Source: Nanoarchaeota archaeon
GTDB taxonomy: Archaea > EX4484-52 > LFW-46
Length of the DNA stretch: 35,374 bases
Direction of reading: 5' to 3'
NCBI GenBank assembly: GCA_018897155.1
Contig: JAHILE010000050.1
Coordinates: forward strand, 1 to 35,374
Positions within the stretch are counted from its first letter, which is position 1. Every line of letters begins with the position of its first letter. This document shows positions 7,696-17,335 of this stretch, piece by piece. The notes below the pieces were generated by a model. The model made no database searches and was not told where the DNA came from. It was given only the letters and a program-made list of their open reading frames with translations. A program made the position numbers and the translations under genes.

Positions 7696-8155
7696 TGCGC
7701 TGCAAGACGCGCAAAAGTTTGCAGAACTATGCAAGCAGGAGCTGGGCGAAAATCTCGCGTCAGTAGTGCTGTTCGGCTCTGCGGCGCGCGGAACAAGCGG
7801 AAAATGGAGCGACATGGATTTTTGCGTCATCATGAAAAAACGGTACGATGACAAAAAGGAATTTGGCTTGAAAATGCGATTGCGCGAAGCATTTGGCAGG
7901 CACGCAGATATTATATTTCGCGAGGAAAAGGAAATACCGCAGCAAATAGCAGCCAATAGCGCGATTGATTTTGAGATAATGAGCGACGGAACGCCGGTAT
8001 ATGGCGCGCAATATTTTTTAAAATACAAACCGCTGTTAAAAGACGCTATAAAGCAAAATAATCTCTCAAGAAAACAGGAACTCGGAAAAGGTGTTTGGGT
8101 TTATGGAAGACTTAGAAAACATAAAGCTGAAAAGGGCGCCGGCTCGGCTGCTTGA
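7670..8155 (+). CDS. MNT-type minimal nucleotidyltransferase
   Basis: Small polymerase-beta fold nucleotidyltransferase with the signature GSAARGTSGKWSDMDF: the GS motif, then the two metal-binding Asp residues in SDMD, and a third carboxylate in GRHADIIF. Proteins of this type form two-gene units with HEPN proteins; in studied pairs the MNT enzyme is the antitoxin and AMPylates the HEPN toxin. ATG 7670 is chosen; ATG 7661 adds three residues. Its 3' end overlaps the HEPN start by 53 bases, which supports a coupled pair. Confidence 0.85.
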   Translation: MKTLIKNDNALQDAQKFAELCKQELGENLASVVLFGSAARGTSGKWSDMDFCVIMKKRYDDKKEFGLKMRLREAFGRHADIIFREEKEIPQQIAANSAIDFEIMSDGTPVYGAQYFLKYKPLLKDAIKQNNLSRKQELGKGVWVYGRLRKHKAEKGAGSAA

Positions 8156-8597
8156 AGCGCATGTGGATTTTGAATCCGCAAAAGCATTATCAAAAAGCGG
8201 AATAGACAGCAGGTCGCTTTATCATAGCCAGCAATGCGCAGAAAAAGCGCTTAAAGCATGCCTTTCAAAAACAAATGTCGGAGAAATAAAGTCGCACACG
8301 GTTGTGCAATATTTTCAATCGGAAATAATGCCTCTGCTAACAGGTGAATTAAAAGAAAAGTTCAAAGATTTGCATAATTTAATTTGGGTTGAAGAGCGAT
8401 GGATGGACACAAGATATGAAGAATTTCGCGCAGGAAAAATAAAAGTGCCCAGCATGCAATTCAGCGCCGATGATGCTGAAACGGGCATAAAAACAGCGGA
8501 AAAAGCGTTGCTTGATTGCACTAACGTTGTTGAGTTTCTTTTCAAAAAAGAAATTCCGAAAAATACAGAAGGATTGAAGACGCTGTTGAATGCGTAA
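8103..8597 (+). CDS. HEPN domain protein, partner of MNT
   Basis: 164-residue all-helical HEPN protein. The typical helix is RSLYHSQQCAEKALKACL, with an IKSHTVVQY helix start and a later DTRYEEFRAG segment corresponding to the RYP-type motif of the family. Many HEPN proteins are ribonucleases with an Arg-xn-His site; here R-SLY-H is present in the first helix pair. ATG 8103 is preferred because AAGGTG at 8087-8092 forms a Shine-Dalgarno 10 nt upstream, so GTG 8091 lies within the ribosome-binding site. With the overlapping MNT gene it forms a likely toxin-antitoxin or stress-response unit. Confidence 0.85.
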   Translation: MEDLENIKLKRAPARLLEAHVDFESAKALSKSGIDSRSLYHSQQCAEKALKACLSKTNVGEIKSHTVVQYFQSEIMPLLTGELKEKFKDLHNLIWVEERWMDTRYEEFRAGKIKVPSMQFSADDAETGIKTAEKALLDCTNVVEFLFKKEIPKNTEGLKTLLNA

Positions 8598-8657
8598 AGC
8601 ATGACAAGATAGGTTGCGAATAGGGATGATAAAATATTTGAAAAAGCGCGTGATTTT

Positions 8658-9146
8658 ATGAAAATATTGGTTTTCCTGCACGGCACGACAATCATGCACA
8701 AAAATGCGGTGGGACACTTGCGCGAGGAAATAATCAAACAGGTTGTTGACGAAGAATCCTCTGTAAAAGATTATGCTTCGTATATTCCCGTTGGAAATGC
8801 GCCGCAAAAATTGCAAATGTGGAAAAAACAGGGCGCAGAGATATTATATCTAAGTTCGCATAGAAATGCTGAAGATGTTGAAAAAGATAAAATAGTTTTG
8901 AAGAAATATAAATTTCCGGAAGGCAAAATATTCTTCTGCAAAAACGGCGAAGAATATAATGCTGTTGCAGAAAGAATTATGCCCGACCTAATAATAGAAG
9001 ATGATTGCGAAAGCATCGGGGGAATATCCGAAATGACGCATCCCAATCTTAAGCCGGAAATTAAAGCGAAAATAAAATCAATTGTTGTCAAGGAATTTGC
9101 GGGCATTGATAATTTGCCCGATAAAATATCTAAATTGATAATTTAA
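8658..9146 (+). CDS. Conserved hypothetical, HAD-like
   Basis: 162 residues. It has an N-terminal strand MKILVFLHGTTI, a middle segment GAEILYLSSHRNAEDV and a late acidic motif PDLIIEDDCESIGG followed by a helix. This order of strand-acid motifs is reminiscent of HAD-like phosphatases, with the acidic pair EDD as motif IV. However, the catalytic DxD normally found in the first strand is not present (LHGT instead), so an active phosphatase is doubtful. It lies between the HEPN gene and dnaK, 22 nt before dnaK. Confidence 0.6.
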   Translation: MKILVFLHGTTIMHKNAVGHLREEIIKQVVDEESSVKDYASYIPVGNAPQKLQMWKKQGAEILYLSSHRNAEDVEKDKIVLKKYKFPEGKIFFCKNGEEYNAVAERIMPDLIIEDDCESIGGISEMTHPNLKPEIKAKIKSIVVKEFAGIDNLPDKISKLII

Positions 9147-9168
9147 TTTTATGTTGATGTGATATATT

Positions 9169-11103
9169 ATGGCAAGTGAAAAAATTATTGGCATAGATTT
9201 AGGAACTTCAAATAGCCAAGCGGCTGTTATGATTGGAGGAAAGCCGACAGTAATACCGAGCGCAGAAGGCGCGACTGTGGCAGGAAAGATGTTTCCGTCA
9301 GTTGTGGCGTTCACAAAAGACGGCACGCTTTTGGTCGGAGAGCCGGCGCGCAGACAAGCTGTGACAAACCCTGAAGGAACTGTCATGGCGGCAAAACGAA
9401 AGATGGGAACTGATTTCAAATACACAATTCACGGAAAGACTTACACTCCCCAGCAAATCTCCGCATTCATTCTCCAGAAGATAAAAAAGGACGCCGAGGC
9501 GTATATCGGAGAGCCTGTGAAAAAAGTAGTGATTACAGTTCCTGCATACTTTAACGACAACCAGAGGCAGGCAACAAAAGACGCAGGCTCAATCGCGGGC
9601 CTGGAAGTTGTGCGAATAATCAATGAGCCGACAGCAGCATCACTTGCCTACGGCCTGGATAAATCCGGCGAGCACAAAGTCATGGTGTTCGACCTTGGAG
9701 GCGGGACGCTTGATGTTACAATTCTTGAATTCGGCGAAGGAATCTTTGAAGTAAAATCAACATCCGGGGACACACAGCTCGGCGGAACAGATATGGATGC
9801 CGCAATAATCGATTGGATTGTTGAAGAATTCAAAAAGCAGGAAGGCATTGATCTGAAAAAAGACACGATGGCAACACAGCGCGTTCGCGAAGCTGCAGAA
9901 AAGGCAAAGATAGAACTGTCAAATGTTCTTTCAACCGATATTAATCTTCCGTACATAACCGTTGATCAGGCAGGATCGGGGCCAAAGCACTTGAGCTTGA
10001 ATATGACGCGCGCAAAATTAGAATCCTTAATCGCACCCATTGTTCAGCGATGCGTACATCCGATGGAGCAGGCAATGAAAGACGCAAAGATGAAAAAGGA
10101 CGACATCAAAAAAATAATTCTTGTCGGTGGTCCTACTAGAATGCCGGTTATCCAGAAATTTGTCGAGGATTTCATTGGCGCAGACAAAGTCGCAAAAGGC
10201 GTTGACCCGATGGAATGCGTAGCAACGGGCGCGTCAATTCAGGGAGGCGTTCTTGCAGGAGATGTAAAGGATCTTCTTTTGCTTGATGTGACTCCGCTGA
10301 CTCTTGGAATCGAAACACTTGGAAGCGTTGCAACACCGCTAATCACACGAAACAGTACAATTCCGACAAAAAAGAGCCAGATGTTTTCTACAGCCGCAGA
10401 CAGCCAGACCGCGGTGACAATTCATGTGATACAGGGCGAAAGGCCGATGGCAAATGATAACACAAGCCTCGGCATGTTTAACCTTGTTGGAATACCGCCT
10501 GCACCGCGCGGAGTTCCGCAGATCGAAGTGACTTTTGACATCGACGCAAACGGAATACTTAACGTCACTGCAAAAGACCACGGAACAGGAAAGGAGCAGA
10601 AGATAACAATATCCGCGACCACTAAACTGTCAAAAGACCAGATTGACAAAATGGTAAAAGAGGCAGAGAAATTCTCTGATGAGGACAAAAAGAAAAAAGA
10701 GGAAGTCGAGGCAAGAAACACTGCAGACAGCCTTGTTTATACAACAGAGAAAACTCTTGCTGATTTGAAGGACAAAATTACGCCCGAGCAGAAAGAGAAA
10801 ATTGAGCCTGCGCTCAAGGCTTTGAAGGACGCAGTTTCTGGAAAAGACACTGAGAAGATAAAGCAGGAAAGCGAGAATCTCAGCAAAGCAATCCAGGAAA
10901 TCGGCGCATCAATTTATCAGCAGCCCGGTGCACAAGCAGGAGCTGGCGCAGGTCCGGCACCTGGTTTTGACGGTGGCGCAGATTCTGCATCAGAATCAAC
11001 TGAGGAAGGCGCATCAGAACATCGCAAACATAAGAAAAAAGGCAAAGGCGGAAAAGAAGATGCTATTGATGCGGAATACAAGGTTGAGGATGAGAAGAAG
11101 TAA
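9169..11103 (+). CDS. dnaK: Chaperone DnaK (Hsp70)
   Basis: 644-residue ATP-driven chaperone of full length. The signatures are all present: [15 protein letters not shown] at the N-terminus, [33 protein letters not shown], the linker region [18 protein letters not shown] and the substrate-binding domain [18 protein letters not shown]. The C-terminus is Gly/Ala-rich, then basic ([11 protein letters not shown]), and ends with acidic residues. grpE is 2.4 kb upstream; dnaJ is not in this window. Codon and base composition match the conserved housekeeping genes rather than the AT-rich genes just upstream. Confidence 0.98.
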   Translation: MASEKIIGIDLGTSNSQAAVMIGGKPTVIPSAEGATVAGKMFPSVVAFTKDGTLLVGEPARRQAVTNPEGTVMAAKRKMGTDFKYTIHGKTYTPQQISAFILQKIKKDAEAYIGEPVKKVVITVPAYFNDNQRQATKDAGSIAGLEVVRIINEPTAASLAYGLDKSGEHKVMVFDLGGGTLDVTILEFGEGIFEVKSTSGDTQLGGTDMDAAIIDWIVEEFKKQEGIDLKKDTMATQRVREAAEKAKIELSNVLSTDINLPYITVDQAGSGPKHLSLNMTRAKLESLIAPIVQRCVHPMEQAMKDAKMKKDDIKKIILVGGPTRMPVIQKFVEDFIGADKVAKGVDPMECVATGASIQGGVLAGDVKDLLLLDVTPLTLGIETLGSVATPLITRNSTIPTKKSQMFSTAADSQTAVTIHVIQGERPMANDNTSLGMFNLVGIPPAPRGVPQIEVTFDIDANGILNVTAKDHGTGKEQKITISATTKLSKDQIDKMVKEAEKFSDEDKKKKEEVEARNTADSLVYTTEKTLADLKDKITPEQKEKIEPALKALKDAVSGKDTEKIKQESENLSKAIQEIGASIYQQPGAQAGAGAGPAPGFDGGADSASESTEEGASEHRKHKKKGKGGKEDAIDAEYKVEDEKK

Positions 11104-11167
11104 GGCATTGTGCCAAATATTGCATTGAGTAACCTTACTTCGACGACGAGAAGAAATAATTAAATTT

Positions 11168-11199
11168 CGGCGGGATGTTAAATCCCGCCGATTTTTTTT
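11168..11199. terminator. Terminator hairpin between dnaK and purN, overlapping purN end
   Basis: CGGCGGGAT (11168-11176) pairs perfectly with ATCCCGCCG (11182-11190), followed on the plus strand by eight T (11192-11199). The 3' arm and the T run also encode the last residues (KKIGGI) of the convergent purN-like gene, whose stop is at 11178-11180. One palindrome can thus serve dnaK while coding the end of the opposite gene. Confidence 0.7.
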
Positions 11200-12050
11200 A
11201 ATTCTGCGTCCATCAAAATGCCGCCATAGGGCTGTTTTTTGCCGTTGAAGAATAGCGTTTCTGTTGCAGGGTCGATTTCTATTTTGTTGTGGTAAAGAAT
11301 ATTGAATGTATTAAGGTATGCCGGAACATCGCATTCTGTTTTCATATGGCCTTGAAATGTGTCTTTGTATTGTTCGAGTGCTTCAAAATCGCCATAATTT
11401 ATGCATCTTTTGACAAATGGCGCATCGACCTTTCTTGCGCGCGGTTTTCGCGTAAAGATGGGACCTGCATCTGTTCCCGGAGTAACTTTATGTATTGTTG
11501 CCATTAATTCTGTTTCTCCTCCGACCATTGCATCATACACTGCGTCGTTGCCGACATATGCGCGCCATGCTTCGCCAGCTTCCGTCATATAATGTATTTT
11601 TGCGGTATCTTCATTTCCTGCGTTTAATATACTTCCGTTTTTAAGCCTCTGCAATGCAAGATTCCCAGGATGAACATTCAGCATCAGGATATTCTCCTTG
11701 TCAAGCCTGTCAAATACTGTTGGCGGTATTATCAGATTAAATCCTGAAAGCGCGATAACTTTCGGAGGCTCCTGAAGTGCCCAATCAAACACGACGTCGA
11801 AATACGCTTCTCTTTCTTTCGGATTTTTGAGATTATATCCAATAGGCTTAATCACTTTTGCTTCGTAGCCGTGTTCTTTTGCATATTCGATTCCTTCACA
11901 ATCTTTTTGGCTGAAAAACCTTCCAGGTTTTTGAATTCCGCGACCTTTGTCTTTATCAAATCCGATTCCGCTGCTGAATCCGCCGCTTCCCCAAACATCG
12001 GGTTCCACGCGTTCGCCTGTGGGTTCGTATATTGTTTTTAAATTTGCCAT
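11178..12050 (-). CDS. purN: Phosphoribosylglycinamide formyltransferase-like (PurN)
   Basis: Formyl-transfer enzyme of purine synthesis (GAR to FGAR). The catalytic residues of the formyltransferase fold are visible: N125 and H127 in LNVHPGN, and D194 in TPGTDAGPIF, preceded by H187 (IHKVT). At 290 residues it is longer than the usual PurN of about 200, with N- and C-terminal extensions, and the usual N-terminal glycine-rich strand is weak, so a related formyltransferase cannot be excluded. Its position 10 nt after purQ-purL strongly supports the purine role. Confidence 0.8.
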   Translation of the reverse strand: MANLKTIYEPTGERVEPDVWGSGGFSSGIGFDKDKGRGIQKPGRFFSQKDCEGIEYAKEHGYEAKVIKPIGYNLKNPKEREAYFDVVFDWALQEPPKVIALSGFNLIIPPTVFDRLDKENILMLNVHPGNLALQRLKNGSILNAGNEDTAKIHYMTEAGEAWRAYVGNDAVYDAMVGGETELMATIHKVTPGTDAGPIFTRKPRARKVDAPFVKRCINYGDFEALEQYKDTFQGHMKTECDVPAYLNTFNILYHNKIEIDPATETLFFNGKKQPYGGILMDAELKKIGGI

Positions 12051-12060
12051 AAAATCACCA

Positions 12061-12861
12061 TTAGTTCATATGCTCAACACCGGCCTTGAAAACACGATGG
12101 CTGGGTTGGTATAATCCGCTTAAAGTGCCTTTTTCTTTCAGGACTTTGTATTTATCAGGCCGCTGGTAATCATAAGTCAGTCTCTCAAGATGCGGAAACA
12201 AGAACAGATTTCCACTCCATGCAAAGCCCGCAATATTTGCTGTAGAGCCATTGGGATTGAATCTATGCCCTCTTGACGACCTGAAAAACTCGCAGATATA
12301 GCCGTCCACGTATTCAAGCGCGATTATATTATTTTCACGCGCAAAAAGCAAGTCCTCAATAGGTACGTAAACCTTTCCTTCTCCATGCGATATTGGCGCA
12401 TATAATGGCTCTTCACAATCTTTGAGCCCTTCCAGCCAAAAACTATCATTGTTTGGATTGACTTTCAAATCCCAGTAACCTGTTTCATGTTTTCCCGAGT
12501 TGTTCTGCTTTGTTCCGACCTTCATCGGGAACAGGTCTGATTTCGCCAGTATCTGGAAAGAATTGCATACACTATATATCGGGAATCTTTTGTCATTCAG
12601 TTTTTTCTTTAGTTTTTTGTAGAGCCCCGAAGCGACTGTTCTGTTTTTTATCGATTGCCCGGCGCCCAGATTATCCCCCATTGTGAAGCCGCCCGGAAGA
12701 CCCAGACCGTCGCATTCTTCATCCAGAATGTCCGGGTTTTCCGTTAACTCTTCATACAAACAATATCTTACATCTGCCCCGGCCAGTTTCAATGCATTAA
12801 ACAACTCACTTTCCGAATTAAATCCCAAACCGCGGGGAATAATAAAACGAGATTTATCCAT
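12061..12861 (-). CDS. purQ: FGAM synthase glutaminase subunit (PurQ)
   Basis: Class I glutamine amidotransferase supplying ammonia to PurL. Visible features: GLPGGFTMGD near residue 54, the nucleophile Cys99 in SVCNSFQIL (normally GVCNGFQ), PISHGEGKV, and FPHLER near the C-terminus for the His/Glu of the triad. ATG 12861 is chosen because AAGGAGGTC lies 7 nt upstream; an earlier start at 12906 would place that ribosome site inside the gene. The start overlaps the purL end by 8 bases, indicating coupling. At 266 residues it is close to the larger PurQ forms. Confidence 0.9.
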   Translation of the reverse strand: MDKSRFIIPRGLGFNSESELFNALKLAGADVRYCLYEELTENPDILDEECDGLGLPGGFTMGDNLGAGQSIKNRTVASGLYKKLKKKLNDKRFPIYSVCNSFQILAKSDLFPMKVGTKQNNSGKHETGYWDLKVNPNNDSFWLEGLKDCEEPLYAPISHGEGKVYVPIEDLLFARENNIIALEYVDGYICEFFRSSRGHRFNPNGSTANIAGFAWSGNLFLFPHLERLTYDYQRPDKYKVLKEKGTLSGLYQPSHRVFKAGVEHMN

Positions 12862-15800
12862 AAACAAGACCTCCTTCTGCGCCCGCCATATTATGATAAA
12901 TGCCAAGCATTGAGCCTACTTTTTCAGACAGCATTTCTTTGCCTCCATATTTCATTTTGATTTCAGCGCCTTTGACAGTACCAATCTTGCTGTATTTTCC
13001 GGCGAACAATTCTTCAAAGCGCTCCTTTTTTTCTTCGCTGACAGTCACAAGGAATCTGCCTTCTGTTTCGCCATACATTATTTCGTGAAGCTGCATTTCT
13101 TCTTCTTTGTCAAGCGCATCGACGTCAAACTCAATTCCTTTTTCGCCGGCCATTGCGGTGTTTTTGATAGCGGTCATCAAACCTCCTGCTTCAACATAAG
13201 TTGCCGAGTTAAGAAGCCGTTCATTGCAAGCCAGATTCATTTTTCCAAAAGTTTCAAACACAGTTTCAACGCTTTCATTGCTGACGCGCCCTATGCTGAA
13301 CTCTTTTCCGGTTCTTTCTGAAAGCCAGTTGTAATATTCCGAGCCGCCCATGTCCGCTTTTGTTTTCGAGCCGACAACATAAACAGAATCGCCTTCTTCT
13401 TTGGCATCGATTGTTGTTATGTTGTTTACATCATCAATCTTCGCAAACGTTGTCATGAGAATCGTCGGAAAAACGCCGCGTTTTACAGGGTTTCCATTTT
13501 CGTCAAACATCGCTACCTGGTTGTACATTGAGTCTTTTCCTGAAATTACAGGAACTGCGCAGCCTTCGATGACTTTTGCCATTCCGCGGTTTGCTTCAAT
13601 AAGCATTTTCTGGTACTTGGGATCATCAGAGCTTTGCCAGAGCGCCTGGTCTGTTGCAACCATCCAATCCAGATTTCCGCCCATAGCAATACTATTACCG
13701 ATGGACCGCAAGAAAGCATTCATCCCCATCTTCTCAGAATCAATGTACGACTGCCTTTCAGTATGGCCGTATGATTGAATCAAACCTTCTGATGAGGTTA
13801 TGTCAGGCATTATGCATGCCGATCTGGTTGAAATCCTGCCCTTGCCCTGTATGCAATGCTGGACGCTTAATCCTTTTACAGTGCTGTCCATTCTATCCAT
13901 GAAAGGCGCGACAGAGCCGAGATTCGGGCGATTTAACATTTCGTAAAATTCCTTTTTTGCGCGCGCTTCTTCATTTTCACAGCCGCTAACAATCACTTCC
14001 AAAAAATCATTCAGTTCATTTTTCAGGTTCAGTTCTTTTTCAGCAGTTAATTTATAGTCTGCAGGGCGCAATTCTCTTTTCGGAAATCCGTGATGTATGA
14101 AACCCATATCAAGGTCAACAACCTTTTCATTGTTGGCATAAATTTCCGCTCTTCCGGAATTATTGAATGCGCCTATATCAGAGAATTCGACTTCGTGTTT
14201 TTTGAGTATTGCTTCGATTTCTTCTTTGTTATTTTTATCAACAGAGATTGCCATTCGCTCCTGCGATTCATTCATCAAGAGCTCTGCTGCTGTCATGCCC
14301 GGATATTTTTGCAGGAGCTTGTCAAGGTTTATGTCAAGGCCTCCAAGCTCTCCGCCGATTTCTTCAGCCATTTCAAGTGATGCGCAGCAAACACCGCCGG
14401 CACCCAAATCGGTTATGTATTTTATGAATCCCCTGTCGCGGAGTTCAATAAGCGCGTCAAACATTTTTTTCTGCGTGTATGCGTCGCCTATCTGTACCGC
14501 AGTTACCGGTGAATTCGCGTTCAGAACTTCTGATGAAAATGTGGCGCCGTGTATGCCGTCGATTCCCGCGCGCCCTCCGACAATATATAACCTGTCGTCT
14601 GCATCGATATGTTTTTCTTCCGAGGGCTTGCCGTTGATTGTCGGCGGGATTCTGCCTATGCTTCCGACGCCGACTATGGGCTTTCCGTTGTATCGCTCAT
14701 GCTCTACAAGCATCCCGAGATTTATCGGAATTCCCATCTGGTTTCCGCCGTGCTCGACGCCTTTAACAACACCGTTGAATATCTGTTTTGGATTCAGGAG
14801 CAATTGCGTAAGCTTCTGATCCTTGAAGTAGCGCCTTATGTCATCTTTATGCCCCAGGTAATAGTATAAAGAATTTCCAATCAATTCTGCGCCAAGGCCG
14901 GTTCCCATCGGATCCCTATTGACACCGACAATTCCCGTAATGGCGCCGCCATAAGGGTCAAGCGCTGACGGAGTGTTATGAGTCTCCTTTTTAACTGCAA
15001 GGTTCCATTTCTCATTGAATTTGAACACTCCGGCATTGTCCTTGAAAATGGAAACGCCTAAATGAGGCTTATTTTTCAGAACTTTTTTTGTGGGTTTCTT
15101 GATGAATTCATCGAAAATACCATTTTCATTTTCCTCTGTATTTGTCTTGAATTTTGAATTGTAAAGCGAATGCCTGCAATGCTCGCTCCACATCTGCGCG
15201 AGAACTTCAAGCTCGACATTTGTCAGGGAGCCTTTCTTGTTCTGTCCGCGCGTATTTCTTTCGCTCAGGGAATACTCTTTTATCGCAAGCATGTAGTCTT
15301 TTGCAAGCGCCAGAGTTCCTCCGCGCTCTTTTTTTGGATTTCGCGCTAAATCAATATCTAGCGTGCCTTCTTTACCGGTTCTGCAAAGCTCTTCATACGG
15401 CATATCTGCCAAATCGATCATATGCATATTTGGCCGCGGCGGAAGAATTACGGGATGTATTTTTTTCTCAAACCCGCCCTTTTCTTCAAACGTTTTTCTT
15501 TTCTCTATTGTGATTTCGTGAATCAGGGGGTTTGATGCGACGCGCATAAGCTGGTCATTTATTAATTTATCTGATTCGTCATATTCTCCGCTTATATAGA
15601 AAACATTTGATGTGAAAACATCGATACCTTTGAGGCGGTGAAAATCAAGGTCTTTTTTCAGGACGCGCGAAGCATTGTCAGTAACGCCTGGTTTGAAGTC
15701 AACTCTCAGTACAAAATCCCAAATTTCCTGCGGATCAACGGGTTCGTTTATCAAAGCCTTTTGCGTTACTTCGTGATGCACTAATCCTGACGCCTTTTTT

Positions 15801-16000
15801 AGCTGGTCGCTGTCAAGTTCGGGGCCATATAATGTATATATTTGAGAACTGGAAACTTTTGCATCTTTTATTCCGATTTCGTGAAGTTCCTGCTCAAGGT
15901 CTGAAACAATTTCGGTTTCGCGTGCAGCCGCGGGTTCATAATCTTCATGGAGAACTCTGGAGAAAACTTCAATTGTGTTGATTGCTTTTGATTCAGACAT
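12854..16000 (-). CDS. purL: FGAM synthase PurL with N-terminal PurS-like region
   Basis: Converts FGAR to FGAM with ATP and ammonia. The first roughly 170 residues resemble one or two PurS-like modules; the rest is the PurL core. Core motifs: MWSEHCRHSLYNSKF, KKETHNTPSALDPYGGA, RDPMGTG, GVEHGGNQMGIP, ITDLGAGGVCCASLEMAEE, NESQERMA and, in the second half, SVQHCIQGKGR and VISGKDSMYNQ. No glutaminase domain is attached; it is the separate PurQ. The length of 1048 lies between small archaeal PurL (about 720) and bacterial PurL (about 1300). ATG 16000 is used; the preceding TTG adds one residue only. Confidence 0.95.
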   Translation of the reverse strand: MSESKAINTIEVFSRVLHEDYEPAAARETEIVSDLEQELHEIGIKDAKVSSSQIYTLYGPELDSDQLKKASGLVHHEVTQKALINEPVDPQEIWDFVLRVDFKPGVTDNASRVLKKDLDFHRLKGIDVFTSNVFYISGEYDESDKLINDQLMRVASNPLIHEITIEKRKTFEEKGGFEKKIHPVILPPRPNMHMIDLADMPYEELCRTGKEGTLDIDLARNPKKERGGTLALAKDYMLAIKEYSLSERNTRGQNKKGSLTNVELEVLAQMWSEHCRHSLYNSKFKTNTEENENGIFDEFIKKPTKKVLKNKPHLGVSIFKDNAGVFKFNEKWNLAVKKETHNTPSALDPYGGAITGIVGVNRDPMGTGLGAELIGNSLYYYLGHKDDIRRYFKDQKLTQLLLNPKQIFNGVVKGVEHGGNQMGIPINLGMLVEHERYNGKPIVGVGSIGRIPPTINGKPSEEKHIDADDRLYIVGGRAGIDGIHGATFSSEVLNANSPVTAVQIGDAYTQKKMFDALIELRDRGFIKYITDLGAGGVCCASLEMAEEIGGELGGLDINLDKLLQKYPGMTAAELLMNESQERMAISVDKNNKEEIEAILKKHEVEFSDIGAFNNSGRAEIYANNEKVVDLDMGFIHHGFPKRELRPADYKLTAEKELNLKNELNDFLEVIVSGCENEEARAKKEFYEMLNRPNLGSVAPFMDRMDSTVKGLSVQHCIQGKGRISTRSACIMPDITSSEGLIQSYGHTERQSYIDSEKMGMNAFLRSIGNSIAMGGNLDWMVATDQALWQSSDDPKYQKMLIEANRGMAKVIEGCAVPVISGKDSMYNQVAMFDENGNPVKRGVFPTILMTTFAKIDDVNNITTIDAKEEGDSVYVVGSKTKADMGGSEYYNWLSERTGKEFSIGRVSNESVETVFETFGKMNLACNERLLNSATYVEAGGLMTAIKNTAMAGEKGIEFDVDALDKEEEMQLHEIMYGETEGRFLVTVSEEKKERFEELFAGKYSKIGTVKGAEIKMKYGGKEMLSEKVGSMLGIYHNMAGAEGGLVYG

Positions 16001-16084
16001 CAATCGCGCCTCTAATTCACTACTGTTGATTACTGATAATTCAAAGCTTTTAAACGTTAGCGATATATATTCAATTAGACTTTT
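16001..16084. promoter_or_regulatory. Divergent purL/purM promoter
   Basis: 84-bp spacer between divergent purine genes. On the plus strand CGATATATATTC (about 16060-16071) is a good TATA box with purM ATG about 18 nt later, implying a nearly leaderless mRNA. On the minus strand GAGGCG lies just before the purL ATG as a weak Shine-Dalgarno. Shared control of the pur genes is likely. Confidence 0.5.
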
Positions 16085-17293
16085 ATGGCTCCAAAAAATT
16101 CCGGAATCGATTATTCTTCTTTTGTAGATTATGCCGCATTGGATCCTGTAAAACGAATGGCATTAGAACTTTTCGGGCCAACGCTAGCGTATCCTGAACA
16201 GCGACTTGGCATAAAAATTGTTCCGCAAACATTAGGTGCAACCGCTATAGCATTCGATACGCGTAAAATGAAGAATCCCAACAACATTCTAGTTGGAAAT
16301 ATCGAAGGCCTCGGAACTAAAAATAAGATCCCGGAGAATATGTACAAACAAGTTATTTTTGATAAAACAAAAATTGCTAATGAATTTGAAATACGGGATG
16401 CTTTTAGGAAAATTGGTATGGATACGTCCGCAATGTCTGTCAATGATGCTAATGGCATTGGTGCAGATGTTTTTGCATATCTTGACATGATTAGCGTAGG
16501 AAATTCAAGTTATCTTTCGGATAATGAAAAAATCCGTTGCTTGCTTCAGGGATATAGAGATGCTGCAGATGAAAATGGCTTTTCAATACCGCAGGGTGAG
16601 ACCCCTGAATTAAAGGGTATTGTTGAAGCAGATACAGTTGATCTTGCAGGTGCAAGTTTCGGCGTGGTGGATGCCGATAGACTTATAACTGGATACAATA
16701 TAAAAGAAGGAGATATAATATTTACATTAGAAAGTTCTGGTATACATGCAAACGGCGTCAGCAAGGCAAGAAAAATATGTGAGATGACAAAAGATGGATA
16801 TTTCACAGAAACAGAAGATGGCTCAACTATTGGAGAGAAGCTACTTAATCCAACAATAATCTATCAGAGGTCTGTCCGCGAAATGCAAGCTAGGGAAATA
16901 GAACTTCATTTTCTTCAGCCGATAACAGGACATGCATGGGAGAAAATAGCAAGAACTAAACTGCCGTATGATTATGAGATACATCATGTTCCAAATTCTG
17001 CAGATACAGAAGCTATGGGTGTGTTTAACGAATTGGTAATGCTCGGAAAAGCATATAATAAGACAGTTTCACCAAGCGAAAGATTTAATCTGACCAATAG
17101 AGAGAATTATTATGTTTGGAACTGGGGCGCCGGATTAGTGGCTATTGCACCAAAAGAATCTCGTGAAGACATAATTCAATCCGGAGAGAAATATGACACT
17201 AAGGTTATTGAACTGGGAATAGTCAAAAAAGGTGAGCGGCGCGTAATCATGCCATTTAAAGAATGTGGGCAAAAAGTTGTTTATAAGCCATAA
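16085..17293 (+). CDS. purM: AIR synthase-like protein (PurM)
   Basis: Converts FGAM to AIR, the step after PurLQ. Seen: an N-terminal region with VNDANGIGADVFAYLDMISVG (PurM has a VNDILVQGAEPLFFLDY-like segment), ETPELKG (PurM ETAEMPG), FGVVDADRLI, then IFTLESSGIHANGVSKAR (GLxSSGxHSNGxSLxR) and a late WNWGAGLVAIAP (NxGxGMxxxV). It is divergent and 402 residues long against about 340 in bacteria, with an extra N-terminal part. Gene context with purLQN supports the call. Confidence 0.87.
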   Translation: MAPKNSGIDYSSFVDYAALDPVKRMALELFGPTLAYPEQRLGIKIVPQTLGATAIAFDTRKMKNPNNILVGNIEGLGTKNKIPENMYKQVIFDKTKIANEFEIRDAFRKIGMDTSAMSVNDANGIGADVFAYLDMISVGNSSYLSDNEKIRCLLQGYRDAADENGFSIPQGETPELKGIVEADTVDLAGASFGVVDADRLITGYNIKEGDIIFTLESSGIHANGVSKARKICEMTKDGYFTETEDGSTIGEKLLNPTIIYQRSVREMQAREIELHFLQPITGHAWEKIARTKLPYDYEIHHVPNSADTEAMGVFNELVMLGKAYNKTVSPSERFNLTNRENYYVWNWGAGLVAIAPKESREDIIQSGEKYDTKVIELGIVKKGERRVIMPFKECGQKVVYKP

Positions 17294-17335
17294 TTCCGAA
17301 ATCTGTTTTGTTTCCAAAATTTAATTATCTGAAGT

